The notes under the pieces: model-generated
The model's database searches: none
What the model saw: only the letters and a program-made list of their open reading frames with translations
Told to the model about the DNA's origin: nothing
NCBI RefSeq assembly: GCF_040807025.1
Contig: NC_090943.1
Span: 137,651,950-137,715,949 of the forward strand
DNA: 64,000 nt
From: Struthio camelus
Taxonomy: Eukaryota; Chordata; Aves; Struthioniformes; Struthionidae
Direction of reading: 5' to 3'
Shown here: one piece after another, positions 12,475 through 27,300 of the stretch
How the letters are laid out: every line of letters starts with the position of its first letter
Numbering within the stretch: the first letter of the stretch is position 1
Position numbers and translations under genes: made by a program

Positions 12475-13256
12475 AGAGGAACTTCATAAAGTTCAAAAAG
12501 AACGAATGAAAGGTCTTGCACCTGGGATACAAGAAACCCCTGCAACAGTACAAGCTGGGGACCGACTAGGGAGGAAGCAGCTTTGCAGTGCAGAACCTGG
12601 GGTGGAGAAGTTGTTGAACATGAGTCAGCAGTGCGCCCTTGAGGCAATGAAAGCTAACCACATGCCAGGATGCATTACTAAGAGAGTAGCTTGAGGGAAG
12701 TGATTATTCTCTTCTAATTGGCATTCATGAGGCTGCATTTGAAGTACTTTGTCACGTCCAGTTTGAGATTCACCAGTAAAAGTCACTGATTACTGGACAA
12801 AGTCCATTGGAGGGTCACCAACGCAGTGGGGCATGACATTCAAGGAGAGGCTGAGGAAATTGGGTTTATACAGCCTGGAGAAGGGAAGGCAGGAGTTGCA
12901 AGGGAATCTAATTATAATCTTCAATTGCTTAACGGGGTGCTACAGACAAGATGGAGCCAGACTTTTCTCAGAAGACTGGCATAGCCAAAGGACAAGAGGC
13001 AACGGCCGCAAGTTGCAGCCAGGGAAATTCTGATTGGGTATTAAAAAAAAGAGAAGAAGAAGAATTAAAATCACTGTAAGACTGGATAAAACCCAACCAG
13101 ACAGATTGTGGTATCTCCACTGTCAGAGATTTTCAAAACTTGACTGGGCAAGGCCATGAGCAACCTCATCTGACTTTTAAGTTTGCCTTTCTTTGAGCAG
13201 AAGGTTGGATTAAATGACCTCTAGAGGTCCTTTCCAACCTAAATTATTCTCTTATA
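12475..13256 (+). mobile_element. CR1 LINE 3' fragment, plus orientation
   Basis: About 780 bp of the 3' part of a CR1 non-LTR retrotransposon. Recognisable stretches run in order: GAGGAACTTCATAAAGTTCA, GGTCTTGCACCTGGG, AACATGAGTCAGCAGTGCGC, CAGCCTGGAGAAGGGAAGGC, and the 3' end AATGACCTCTAGAGGTCCTT with TTCCAACCTAAATTATTCT. It is 5'-truncated and well diverged, so inactive. Frames within it are decayed pieces. The CR1 family dominates bird repeats. Confidence 0.85.
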
Positions 13257-16200
13257 CTATAAATAAAGTTATAAGGAAAAGGATCTAAATCAGATTCAGG
13301 AGTGGTGTGATTCTTTCCTGTGCTGAGAGAACAGGCCTGCAGGCTGTTACTACTGCTGACCTCTTAAGGGCTGAATGATTGAAAATCACTCCTGGATGCA
13401 GCAGAGCGTGTGTTCCTGGCACAGGACTTGCATTGAGCCATTCCCAAGTTTCTCTAAGCAGTGGCCTTATCAGGGTGGAGTGCTGTCAGTCAGGCATTTT
13501 TTCCTTCAATTTTCCCTCACCCCATGCCACCACAATGCATTAAACCCAGTCTGTTAAAAGGTCTCACCTAAAAATTTCACACTCCAAGAGTGGGAACGTA
13601 AATGATTTCTGTAATATTTTCAGTTTGACTTTTTATAATTCCAGTTAACAGAAAGTCATTTGTACCTTTGATGACAGAAGTATTGCACAAGTGAAAGGTT
13701 TCCAGTTATACACAGATTCTAATTACTGACCTGGAATAGAATGCTAGTCAACAACAAGAAAAAATGATAAGGTATATTCTCATTTCTCTCTTTTAGTTTA
13801 AAATGATTCTACTCAAGATAAATAAGAGCCTTATTTCAGTAAGTGAGATGACTTCAGAAAGTAACAGGTAGGAGCGACTTAACATTTTTCATGTTCAGAA
13901 ATTAAATGGGTAGAATGTGTACTCTAATTACTAATAGAAAAGTTATGATGCATTCCTTAGAAAAGTTTTACTTGGCTATTGACACTCCCTCTGCAACTCA
14001 CACACTCTGATTAAAATAAAATCTCTTAAAATCATTGAGTTGGATTTTCAGACTGTTCAGTTGTAGAGAAAGAACATTTTCATTTGGTTGTACTTGCCCT
14101 TTATGGGAAGCTGTCAGACTAATGAAGTGGTCGTCTTATTTTCTCTTTCTTTCTTTTAGCAAAAACTATTGGAGTTTGGATTTTCCTGCCGTAAGTATGG
14201 ACATGTAAACCAATACATGCACGCAAGTAGTTCCAGTAATGGGCCTTCTCTTATGTTTAAGCTGTTCCTATTTATTTTTCACCGGGTTCAGGCCTATGGG
14301 AAGATTAACAACCTATGATAACAGTAACAAGAAAAGACGATGACTACAATAAATGCAATAGACTTATGACATTTTATGAACAATTTTTTCATTCCATTGC
14401 TTAAAGCTCCAAATTTCCACATTTTGAAGAAGCTCTTCATTTTTTTTTACCTCCTGATATTAGCAGAAATATTATCTTGTGCTGAAGTCTCGCATTTCCT
14501 CTTTTTCAAAATTTGGCATTGATATGCCTTAGTAAGTCATCTTTGCTTTTGGGAGAAAAGACAAGAGAAATGTCTACACTATTAAATTATTGCAGGCCCA
14601 AGAATAGGCTCACATGTAGGAAATTCCATAATCCTGGCACATAATCAGTCTGAATTGCTGACGGTTAGTCCAGACAGAGCTTAAACTCAGAACACGCATA
14701 ATGTACCGTAAGATATCTTCTAGGGACAGCAATATCACACCTGACCTGTCCAGCCTGTGGGAGAGGAAGCTCGGGTCACGGGACAGGACAAGCAGCTTTG
14801 GGCTTTCCCCTTAGCGTGCCACAGCTGAGACTTGGACACAGGCTTACCTGACAGGGGAAGCAGTCCCCAGCTGGTCAAATATTCTCAAATGTGATTAAGA
14901 AAAATGCACTCTGTTAAGTAGACAACCACTTTTTTGAGATGCATTAAAATATTTTCTACCAAATCAGCTTTGTTTTCAGCTCTGTTTGGGGCTCAGCTCC
15001 TCACTAGTCCTTACGCTGTTTTCTTATAGTCAAGTGCCTATGCTCTGAAATCCATTAAGGTCGACACTTTCAGAAAAAAAAGATTTTTTTTATTTTTAAG
15101 GGCACTCAACTTTCAGCATTTTCTGAAAGCAATAGCCTTTGAAACTGGGAACTCAGAAGCACATGCAGAAGTTACATGCAGTAAGTCATCCAAAGAAAAG
15201 ACCAGCAGAATTAGCACGCCTATCTTTAGCTCTTCTCTAAGTGGACTGCAGTGTTTAAAAAGTTGCAGTTTTTAATGCATGCTGCCACATCCCAGTCCTA
15301 CTGCAATACATGGCAAAACTCCCATTGATTTCAGCATGTGTAGATTTTAACAAGTTGGCAGGTTTTTCAAAGTTGGCAAGCTTGGAAAGAAATAAAAAAA
15401 GGCAGCAACATTTTAATGTCTTCGTGTCAGAAGAAAAAGGGTCTTAGAAGTTCTGTATCAGAGGCAAAAACTGAGACTGGAATTTAAGTCCAGCTTTATG
15501 CATACTTCTAACCTTTACGCCAGTATACTGACCAGTTTCTTTAAATACAATAGAAACTCTGCCACTTTGAAGATAAGCTCTCACAGTTAGCTTAAAACAA
15601 TAATTCTGTACTTTCTTTCCTGTTTCTAGATTTATTTTAAGTATTAGTATAAAATGTCAGAGTCTGATAGCAGCCAGATCAGTTTGTATAAAAATCGACT
15701 GCCTGTTTGTAGTATATTACGGGCTATATTTGACACAGGAAAGCACTTAATCATGAATGCTATCAGCACACCACACCCATCTTTGTAAGTGCCTTATAAG
15801 CTAGATTTATCATCCTGAACTTGAACTGGATAGAGACAAGTAATAATGAATAATGCAAAGCCCTTCTGAGGAGGTAGGGTTAAAAGTGTATTATCCACGG
15901 TACAACTGCCAGACTGCAGTTCAGAAGCCACGTTCACATCTGCAAGCTGTGCAGAAACACCAGGCCCAGTTCTCCTTAAATTTATATTGATGCTCACAGG
16001 ACTAGCTCCACGGGGGTCAACAGGTCCAGATGAACAGAGTTCAGATAAAACGACAGAGTCAATGTGTTAATATATTTGAGACAGATTCTTTTTTCTCTCT
16101 TTCAGGTATTTCATATGTCTTGGCTCCTTTCATTTGCACAGCAGAACTGACAGCCCTCCAAAATCCAAAATAAAAACTGAAAAAAACCTGTCATGAGTTC

Positions 16201-18010
16201 AGTTTCATTTTACCTTAGATTTCTAAGTTGTTCTCTTTATTCTAGCTTTTGAGCTATACTATACCACTTTTTGGATGTGTGCACTTAAGATACATCCTAA
16301 AACACACATACATTAAGTGGAGGTACAAATACTGCTCCCTGCCGTAGAGACTGTCCCTCTGGTCTGCCCCTCCATCTCTTCGTGCTTCTGTGCCTAGCTT
16401 TTCTCATCAGCTTTTCCAAGCTTTCTCCTCAGCTCGTATATAGAGTCAAGGATGAAGCTCCGTGCATCTGTGACTGCACCAGAGACTCCCCTCGCCCCTC
16501 ACAGGACGTGTCCCAAAACTCTGGGAGTGAAGCAGTGAAAAACAGTACAAAAATTACAGCAGTCACAAAAACTAACTTTAGAGTCAGCTGTGATGGTCAC
16601 TTTGAGATTTATTTGCGTATGTGCAAGTTTTCCACACAGGCTCAGTACTGAATACATTTGTGCACATAAAAAGGAGCTCAGTTAGCTATTTAGGACACTT
16701 GTTCACAGCAGCCCAGTTAGGAACCATATTGTAAAATCTGAGCCCTGTTGTTAATGAACAATTTTTATTAAATTAGTGAATTGTATTGCTTTACTCCCTT
16801 AATATACTCAACTGCATAATGCTGTACCTAGAAGAAATAGTGGGTTTGGTACCCCTTATGATAACTTTGAGCACTGAAAGACAACATTACATTATACTAC
16901 CTTTATCTCATCACTCTAGCACTAACTTTTTTACACAAATATCGTAAGTGACCATACAACTGATTAGCATCTTAAAAAAATACAGATATATTATTGGCTG
17001 CATTAGGCAGCAAATACTGCAGACTGCCGTTTCATTCCTTAGAGGTAGTGATCTGCACATTTTAGATTTAAGTGCAAAACAACAGGGTGTAGGAAGGAAA
17101 AAATTCCACTAAAGAGACACCATTGGTATTAATGGCTTCTCATTACATCATTAGGAAGAGAAAAATCAGCATAATGCAGATATACAGAGCAGGCAAGATC
17201 TTAAATCAGCTCACTCCAGGTCAATGAGACTTTAGCAATTAACTTGCTCTTCTTCAGGAAGAGCAAGGCTAAAACTCTGGCAATCCCAAGTCCAATACAT
17301 TGAAGGTTCAAACTTTGGTTAAATATGAACGTTATGAAAGTTTGGGGATTCGATTGTAGGCCTAGCCCTCCAGATGATCTGCAAATCTCCTAAAGAATTT
17401 TCTGAGAAAATAACTCAATTATGAGGCATAACACCTCGAGGTACACAAAACAGCAAAAACCACAGATAGATAAATAATAGAAAATAAAGGCGTCATTAAG
17501 TGGGAAGACTTCAATTTGCTATTAAATGAATGGCCACCAACTTAACGGTCTATTTGTTTCCAAGAGGTAGCATTAGAAAAAAAAAAACATTAATCAATCC
17601 TAATTCATGAACAGCTCAGCCACTACTTACACACAGATTCTTAAATCTGTCATCTCTGCTGCCAGCTGCTTTTCAGGTTTTTGTGGCCAGAGTTAGCCTT
17701 AAGACTATTACTGCGACCTACACTTAATGGCACAGAAATAGCAAATAAATGGTTATGTCTAATAGTCATTTCTAAAGTTATGGAGATTGGTTAGTCTTCC
17801 TTATTCTTTTTTTTAAAGTGAGCTTGCATCGTTTTTTTCCTCTGTCCACTTTTGACGTACAAAGCAGACCCCAGAATGCTTCTGTTTTCATTACTGCTTA
17901 CATGTTCCCTCAGACAAAATGAAAATCAGCTGGAAAACGATTTTACAACGTGGATGCCAGAGAGATCAGGGGCCTGAAACTGAGGGCCTAAGAAGTCCCT
18001 TCCAAGCCCG
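13257..18010. other. Intergenic DNA
   Basis: AT-rich, no gene recognised. An ancient repeat scrap lies at about 15310-15340. Small open frames are isolated and unsupported. Confidence 0.6.
15305..15345 (+). repeat. Ancient interspersed repeat scrap
   Basis: AAAACTCCCATTGATTTCAG at 15315-15334, a close match to the phrase near 9636. Confidence 0.4.
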
Positions 18011-18119
18011 TGTATGGTGCTGTTCTCACTCACCTTCCACGATCTGGGAGGCAAAGCTGCAAAGGGCAAAAGCTCCTCCCCTGCCCTGAGCACTGTGCGT
18101 AGAATTCAAAGGATGAGCA

Positions 18120-18325
18120 ATAGCAAGCAAGCGGGCTGTAAAACAGGAGCGGAGCTGTCGAACGGCACAGCCCCGCTGGCCCATGCACCGAGCCCGGCTC
18201 CAAACGCGGGATTACATGCTCTGCCTTTTCAGGAACGCTAACATTGCCGTGAGACACACGGTTGCAGCTTGCACAGATACAGCTGAGCGGTGGTACCGCA
18301 GCAACGGTCACAGCGCTCTAGACTT
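18120..18325. promoter_or_regulatory. Orphan CpG cluster 1
   Basis: About 200 bp with roughly 16 CpG dinucleotides by eye, inside DNA that is otherwise CpG-poor. No exon was recognised. Open frames on both strands (75 and 93 codons) overlap it. It could mark an unannotated start site, an enhancer island or a GC-rich insertion. Confidence 0.35.
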
Positions 18326-21300
18326 CAGCTAACAAGTAGATATGGAAATAGATGGACTTGGGCTTCTCAATGTAGCTGTGTATATTTAGCTCATCTATGC
18401 AATAAATTTGCCATTGATATCAAAGATAAATTAAACTAGGACAAGTATATTATGACCTACGTTGTGTGTTATATGCTACAATTACCCCTGTTAACTCAGT
18501 AATCTTTATAATCTCATCCAGAAGGTGTGCATGTTATGCTTTATATGTAAGGGGAAGATATCCTTTTTTTAAAATTGTTCATTACCATTTAACTTAAGAT
18601 GTTAAAAAGCTGACAATGCTCCTACCCCTCTGCCCCAATTGCATAAATATTTTCCATTAAATTTGTCGGCTTTCACTCCTATTTTGTCGTTATTTCAACT
18701 TGGTCACAGACTATTCCAGGGACAAGTACAATCCAAATTCCCAATGTTAGAAAACAAACAAACAAAAGAAACATAAGTAGAGAGAAAAAAATTTAAGAAA
18801 CCTAAATCTCCTTTCTGCATTACAACACAGCCAAAACAAAGCATACACCCACATTCCCCCACTTTGTAGTTCACTTTTAAGTAGTGCCGTATTCAGCAGC
18901 TGGATGCCGTCTTGCTGTATTGGACCATGCGCAAGGATGTGCCTGAGATTCACTCTTACTCCCTTGGGCGGGATGTAAAAAATTCCTCTCTTCATAGCTG
19001 ACATTCCTACTGCACTGAGTCATTTTGTAACCCAGACAATATCATACAAGTCTTGTTTAAACACCAACAGACGTGGTGATTTTTTTCTGATTATATAAAT
19101 ACTACAGTTCTCATTGGGTGTGAAGCTTGCTGGCCAAAACATGAGGACCAGTATTAAAAAAGCAGAGTAGCCCATATTCACCACTTGCAGTTAGAAGAGA
19201 TACTTCATTCTGATCCAACTTTCCCTAGATTAATTATGAACATACAAGACTGAAGGGGATTCAAAGTCATAGTGCAGCTATTAAAATAAATGAACACCTG
19301 GAAGATGTGAAAGCCAATAACTGAGAAGTGTTGCCTGTTCATGCCTCCTAGTAGTAACCAGCATAAGTGCAGTAGTCTACATTGTTTATTGTTCCTAAGT
19401 GTAAGCCCACGCGGTCCTCCACCAGCAGCTTTGGAAGGACATGCCATCATGCCTGACACGTTTGTGCTGCAGCAGCATGGTAGAAAGAGGAGGCTTGGTG
19501 AGCTTTTTTTTTTAAAAGAGGCAACTAGTTGGAAATACAACGCTTGTCAAAACTGAAGATGGTCACAAATTGTCAAAGTTGGATTTCTGTTGTGAAGGCA
19601 TTATTACACAGTTGAACATAAATATCACTGTTATGTAAGACTCATGGAAGCTGATATACATACATAGACAAGAGGAGAAGGGGAAAATAAGGTGGTTCTA
19701 ATTCTGAGTTTAGATTCTGTTTATTAAAAACCCACTAACGCTGTGATGTTTGCATTCATGGTTTTGGAGCAGACTGAAATAAAGGAGAAGACTGAACTGC
19801 AAAAGTAGGGTTTGGATTTTACTCCAATTTCCCTCTGCCCTTCCAGGCTGAGGTTGCTGATACTGCCGACTATTACTGACGTTAGCGATGGCTGTTCACC
19901 TGGGTTATTAGACCGGGTATTAGGGACAGTGCCAAAGCTCTGTGTGTGCCAGAGGAATGCAGGGACATCAGATGTATTTCTCCGTATGAAGTAGTCAGGC
20001 ACGTTTGGGTTATGTTTTACTACAGCTCCAAGTTCTCGGCATGCTTCTCTTCATACCTTTGCTTACACCAAGTTTCTTCTCTCCTATACAGATTGCACAA
20101 ATAGAAAAACCTTTCTCCCTTCAAGATTAATTAAATGCATGTCAGCTTCCCATTACTTGGGTTTTAGATATTTTGTTCAGTTATCTATAGCTAGCTCCTA
20201 TTTCTTGTCCCAGAATCTGATGAAGGAAATTTGGAATTATGGGACAGTGGATCCAATTCAGCTTGCAATATATAGTAAGTAAGTCTATCTTGCCATTCAA
20301 CAGTAGATCTAAGGAAAGTAACAGGATTAATTCCTCAACAACAGAAACATTTCTTTAAGGTACTTTATTAGTATTGTAGCCTCTGACTGAGAAAGGAAGA
20401 TAGATTCACTACAAAACAGCCAGGACTCGGTTGATCAAGTCAGACTCCTGGAACATGTCTTGGCTTCCCGGCCTCACGTCTCAGGGCTACTTGCAGTGGG
20501 TCAGTCTTTCTGATTTTGCATACACAACACACGAAAAGCCCTGAAAGGTCTTAGTTTCATCTCAGTGCAAACCAGGAAACATTTTAAACTGTAGAAAAGT
20601 TTAATAGAAATCAAAGACCATTTATTCCTCAGTCTAGCCAATACCTACCCAAGAGCCAAGACCCTGCAAAATTTAACCCTGCATGTAACACTTGTCCACA
20701 TAAGAATTTGGATTCTGTGTGACTAGAAATATATTAATACATTTCACACACAAGAAAGAGCTCTATCTTCTGCAAGAAAACCAGATGCAGAATATCCATG
20801 GGATAAACTTTGGAAACTGTTTTAATACAAAAAGATATGTTTACTAATGCACACTTTTTATATACACTAAAACATGCTAAAAGGACATTGATACAAGGTA
20901 TGCATTAACTTTCACAGAGCAGGACATCATTACTGTTCAGCGTGTTTCTAAGCACATCATTGGCTTAGCCAAGTAACATCAATTTTAAACCACAAGTAAA
21001 ATGAAGTCACTTTACTGGAACTAACCTGCTAGTTCATTTTCAGTCACCTTCTTAACTCAGCCCAATGTCTAGGCAGCAAATGACTCCTTTCCTGTGCTGG
21101 CTGGGATTACGAAGTGCCAGCTGAGGCCAGACACAGCCAGGCTCTGGAGAGCTACCGGGGAACGATTACAAGCAGTAGGCGAGAAGTGTGCTGTGGAGAG
21201 AAGGGTGGACCCTGCTGAAGAAGGGACTATTTGTTTATCCAGTCTCCCATTAAAAAACAAAACAGTTGGTTACAAGGCACAAACACACATAAAAGATAAA

Positions 21301-24300
21301 CTAATTATTTAGCTAATGTCTGCTCAGCTAAAACAAAATCACTTTTATACAAACCTTTTAAAAAAATTCTAATTCTCTTGTTATTGTAACACGCAACTAA
21401 GCCAACTTTTTCTTTGTACATCGGCATGTTTGCTTAAAAAAAAGCAAAAAAAAAGCAAAAAACAATGCAATCTTGTCAGAAATGTAAGAAATGGTAGTAT
21501 ATAACTGTTACATAATAAACATGCCCTTTACATGAAACTTTCATGTAGCTTTAAGCAGCTCTACAAATGGAGGCCATAGGTGCTGAGTGCCACTAGCACT
21601 GATGGTTTGGGGTCATCTGGTTCCACTGGCCACAGTTTCAAGACCTATTCCAAAAAACCTCTCTCTTGTAATGCTGTATAATGAATGATAAGGTAGCTGT
21701 GAACCTTTATTAAGGGAAAAATTTGTGGTATCTGTTTTATTGGGTTCAAAATAAGGCAGCTAAGGTGCTCAAAACAATCATATTTGCCCACTACAATTAG
21801 ACTACACTCATAGCACCAATAACCTTTCAACAGGCAAATGTAATAAAAGTGCCAACTTTTTTTTCTTTTAAACATAGAGTTAAAGCGTAAGAGGTTAATC
21901 CAGTGACTGCATTCTATAGGGAAAAGTGATTCATGGCTCTAGCTTTCTTTAATTTCCTGCAACTTCTCCTTTCTGCCTTTGTATGCTCAAATTTGATTTT
22001 GATGCTCCAACCAACATTACGATTAAAAATCTTCTAGTATTTCCAATCTATGTATAAAATCCTCCTCATTGAACATCTGGTCTTTTTAAGAAATAATAAA
22101 GCACGTAAGGATGTTGTCTCCCACTTTTTTGGAAGTATTTTGCTTTTATTCCTATTTAAAAACATAGAAAATACTCTTGAGCTACAAGGCTCTCACAGCT
22201 TCTTCAGACAGATGCAGAAGAGTGACTGGCTCAGAAATCATATTTTCTTTGTAGACTGTGAACTCAGTTGCCAGTAAATTCTACCAAAAGCAGGTCAGAA
22301 AAGACTCTGAGTGCATCACCCAAAACTGCCATTCTCATGGAAATGCAGAGCAATGCATCAGCAAAAGGGTTCAAGAAAACTTACATTTCTTCCATCAGGC
22401 TCTGATGCACCCATTTAATGCTGACACGGTAGCCTTAGTGCTGGGCGTTGCCCCAGATACTATGCACCACTTCAGCAGGACAGTGGTTTTGGTCCTGTCT
22501 CCTGAATGATCTCCTAAGTGGACAAGGTGATGTCCCTGTGGTAGTGAGCTGCTCCTACACATGTTCCCCTCTTTGCAACCAAATGAAGGGAGGTCTGGGA
22601 AACAAGGAATAGCCATAATACACTTCAACAATTTCTGCCTGCTATTGTGATAGCCGTTGTAGGAGTCAGTGCTGTGTCTGGGTTGCTGTATGGACAATAC
22701 CAGAGAAGCATCAGTAGGCTACGAGCAATACGAGCAATAAACACGTTGCACCACAGGTCTTCTCTGCTGATATTGAAGATCAGGCCACTAGATTCAACAC
22801 AACAGAGAAAAATGAACAAATTCAACTCCAAAATGGAATCAAATTCTCCAGACCACCTGAATTTTTCTTCAGTTCTCCTTTCTAAAGATGAATTTTTCAA
22901 AAGTCTCCCTTATATAAGTGTTTTGCAGATATTTTACCTGTATTTTGTTTTATAACTCTGTCATGCTTGCTTCTCCCCCCTTTCTTGTGCATGTGTGTGC
23001 ATGTACTCTTTTGTTACTTGTATTGTATAAGGTGCCTTGGGATATTCGCATCCTGTGCATTGTGTGGCATTGTGTTGAATAGGAGGTACAGAAATTAAAA
23101 GCGGGTCTCCTCCTACCCACATATGCCTTTTCTTTTGCAGGTTTTCCTGGAAGTTTTGTGTGAGGAGGGAAGGGAAGAGGTAAAATATGACTTGGCTGAG
23201 ATTGCCGGATGCTGAATCAGCTGTGATTGCCTCACGTTTTCCTTTCTTTTTAAATAAGGGGTACAGCTTTCAAAAACGTCCATCTGACTTCAGGCCCTAC
23301 CCAGCCTGTCAGCCCTTGGTAAGTCACTTTTTTAAAATGGTGCATAAGCTCCTAAGTCACATGGGCACCTGCTGAAAATGCCTTTATAATCCTTTCCTTC
23401 TAAGGTCTAAAGATTAAGTGCTCTGGGATTGCAACAACCTGCTGCAGCTGCTGCCAGCTAGCACAATGCTCATGATCAGCCCAGAACTTGTTTTCCCCTC
23501 CCCTCTGCAAAAAGAGGAGGAGATAGTCACACTCATTAATCCCCCCCCCCAAAAAAAATTAAAACAAAAAAAACCGTATTAAAAGCAGAACTTTATTCTG
23601 CTGCACTGCTGTGATTAAAGGAAGCGACTCCTGAGAGCTGACTCCCTCCTCCTCACACCTACATGCACCAGCACAGGTTGCTCTGACAAAACTGGTCAGT
23701 GACAGTGAGCAAACGTGAATGAGTCTAGGAGCAGGTCAGGAATAGCAAACAAGGATTGTAGCATCAAAATCCTTGAAAGCCTCAAAGAGAACCCCCCTCC
23801 CTCTTTTTCTGGTGCAAGACTTAAGCAACCCAGAGTTTCAGATGGATGAAAAATGCTATGAGAAACAGAAAACAATTCTAGCTTCTTCTCAGGACTGACA
23901 AAAACTGGTTTGTACTCGTATCAGTGGAACAGTTTGTTTGAATCATTTCTTGTTTTGTTCAGTTTCCACCTTCTAATAAGGGTACTGATGATTTTGAGCT
24001 AAAAATCAGACAGCAGTTAGGAGCTCATTGCCAAGCTTTGGAAGCACATAGTCTGTTTTTAGCAGGGGTCAGTTAGTATTTTGCTCCCACTGCATCCCCA
24101 GCATTCCCTTTTGTGCGCTAACTTTCTCCTCGGGTGAAGGCTCATCCAGTCTTGCTCTTGCTTAATAAGGCAGCTGCTGGGTTTCAGTATTTGAAACCCT
24201 GGCAGAAAAGCAGGGAAAAATGGAGTGCCAGAGGCCTGTGGCTTCAGAGACATGCTGGGAAAAAGAACCGGGATCTGACAAGCAAGCCCTATGCATTCAA

Positions 24301-27300
24301 AGGTAAGAAAAGTAGTTGACAATTTACATTATTTTTACTTTCTCCTTTGCAGAAATGTATATATATTGGTCTCATACAGCCAGCATTCAAGGCCTGTATG
24401 GCTGGTTTTATATGCTCTCCTAAAGGTTATTAATTCTTCCTACGGTGTTACAGTTAGTTGTAGTACCTTATATTATAACTTCCTCATTAACATCAAGAGC
24501 TGTGATTATACAGTTTTGTTACCAAGGGCTTCAAAGACACAAAGCCTAAATATAATCTTACAGTACCTTGTTAGAATACAAAGCACATCCTCTAATACAT
24601 TTTTTTTGTTTGCATAAAATGCAGTACAATAATGGTTCACTTGACCTTTGCTCCCCTGTATAGTTCATTTTAACATTGTTTGAAGAGCACACAGTTTGCA
24701 TTTTGCAGGGCACAGGTGCTCCATTCCCTACTGGACATTGAGGCTCAGCCTCGCGGTTTCAGCGCAACCCTTCTCCCCCCTCCAGCAGCTGGACTCAGGG
24801 GATTGCTTTTGTGGTCCACCAGGAATTTCCTGTGATAGAATATCAGAAACCTACTGGTGACTGGTAGGAGGTGACTTCACAGGGCAAAAGTTCTCCCTCT
24901 ACAATAAACATTCTCAGCGCCGCTGTGTAGATTTCCTACGCAGACCTGACAGCAGTGAGCTACTTGTCATCTTGACAGAGAATGGCTCAGCGAAGGAATC
25001 GTAGCCCTTTATAAGAGTTTATCACTTCAAGAGTGACACTGCATCTCGGCTGCGTTATGTTAATCTGTCTCCTGAGAAATGGAAGAATTCACGCTACCTA
25101 CATTAATTAAAACACTCCAATGATGTGACTGAAAAGATTAAAAAAAAAAATACAAATCCGCAGTCAGAGACAGAGTATAGATTGTATCACATATCCTAGT
25201 ACCTACAGGTACCATGATATGCAGTAAGAGAACTAACCCAATAATTAGGAGACTACTGTACTCAGTATGCAGGTTTCCTCGAGGGGTGTGGAGAAGGTGG
25301 GGGGGACAAACAAGCATACCCAAGTACAGGATTTCTTGCAGGGGACTGTCATTTGGAAGATCCAAGTAATAACTTTGAGACTGTCACAATTCACTAGGCC
25401 AGATCAAAAAAAAAGAGGGCTATCAGAGGGCACTGGATTTGTTTAGCTGGCTGAAGTAACGTGCAACTGGGCAGACTGCAGTGAATTTTACGGACTGAAA
25501 TAGCTTTGGGGAAACAATACATTAATTTCCTGTGGAAAATATGTCTGCTAAAATGGAGATTAGCTTTGGTTGAGTGCAACAAGTTAAAGCAGCAAGCTGT
25601 AAAGCTCGAAAGAAAATACAGCTCAGTGCTGGCTTGAAAGTTGCAAAATGCTGAAAAGCAATCCTCAGAACCAGGGCTATGCTGGTGTTGTCCTTGGTAC
25701 AGGCAGTGAGAGGAAGAGCAGAGATTTTCAGAAGATACCTTTAAGGTGTCCCACCAATTCCTCCACACACTTTAACACTCAGGCACCTAATCTGCAGCTA
25801 TGACTTTCACCACAGGCTTTCTGACCAGGTTTCACATCCATTGGACAAGACTCAACACAAATCAATGGTGCTTTATTTCCTCCTGAAATCTCACCATCAG
25901 CTAAAGGCCATTTCCACAGGTAGGCCTCCATTAGCACGGGACGCGATAGGGCACGTACCTGTCTAACATCTCTTTATCGCATTGTAACTAGTAGCACTGC
26001 ATCACGAGCAAGAGGGGGAAAAAAGACAACGGAAAACCAGCAGAACACCCAGCAGCACTGGAAACATTTGGTGCTACGCTCCTTGTTTGGCGTTCTTAAG
26101 TGCCCCCCTGTTCAGGCCCGTTTGCATCAGCCCACTATCATCAACTCTGTTTTGTCAGAGCAACCTGTGCCTGCACGCGTAGGCGTGAGGAGCAGGGAGT
26201 CAGCACTTCAGCTCCTTCAACAAGAGCAGTGCAGTGGAACAGAGCTCTGTTTTCCTCTGCATTCTCAGATAAAAATTCTCCCCTCAGCCACATTACAGCT
26301 TTGAGAATAACATGATTTCTATGAGAGCTCTGAACATTCTCTCCAGAGAGTTTAATTTAAAGAATTACCACCCGCCTCACTGCAGAGTCTGCTAATGATG
26401 TACTGGGAGAAGAGACAACATGTTTAGCTTCACTTATATTAACCAAACTCCGATTAGTTTTAATGGAAAATAGATGTTCATGCCGAGGAAAGACTAAATC
26501 CTTCTGTCAAATACTTTTTTGTGTGTGCGATCAAGGTGGATATTTTTTCAAGTCTCAGTGACTGAACTTCAAATCAGTTGCTATGTACTTAGGAGGAAGA
26601 AACCAGTTTGGTTAGCTTTTTTCTGTTTCACAGTAAGCAGAACACTGTATTCCATCTCTGTGGACCGTGACATCCCATGGCATATTAAAAGCCTTATTCA
26701 AACTGCAAGACAGCCATATTTTACACTCAGCAGGAGACTTTAGGAAGAAGTATGAGGCCAGGGTTATTCTGACTCTGGACAGCTTGTCAGATTGGGTGCT
26801 AGGAACAAAGCTTAGGACATTCTCTGCCCGTTCATATGATCCTGAAATAAATAAGTAGAAGATTGCCTCGGCTGGGATTTTCTTTATATTACAAGATACT
26901 CTGCATAGAAGGTTTGAATTCATAAGTAACTGAACCTGTGCTTGTGTTTTTGTTCTGTGTCTCCATCCATTGTGCAGTATCACAAAATCTGTGAAAGTGC
27001 TGTGCACAGTTCTGCAGAGAACAGGATTTGACCTTCCTTGTCCACACTTGAACAGAGCACTGGAACAGCAATACCTCAGCTCAAAACATGGACAAGACTC
27101 ACTGATATCTGGGAACTCCTCTTCTAACCTGGGCCACATCACGTGCGCTGATCCATAGTTTTACCTAAAAAACAAAACAAAACAAAAACAAACAACACAA
27201 CACCACATACAAAAGTAACCGGGTAGTGGAAGAGCTTGACAACTCCTTTGCTCGTCTGTTCAGCACTTGGTTTCAATTGGTCTTTTCAAAGAAATAACTC

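Noticed and set aside
26612-27142. 176-codon minus-strand frame
   Set aside because: No recognisable domain, no splice or poly-A context, and other-frame open stretches overlap it; likely chance.
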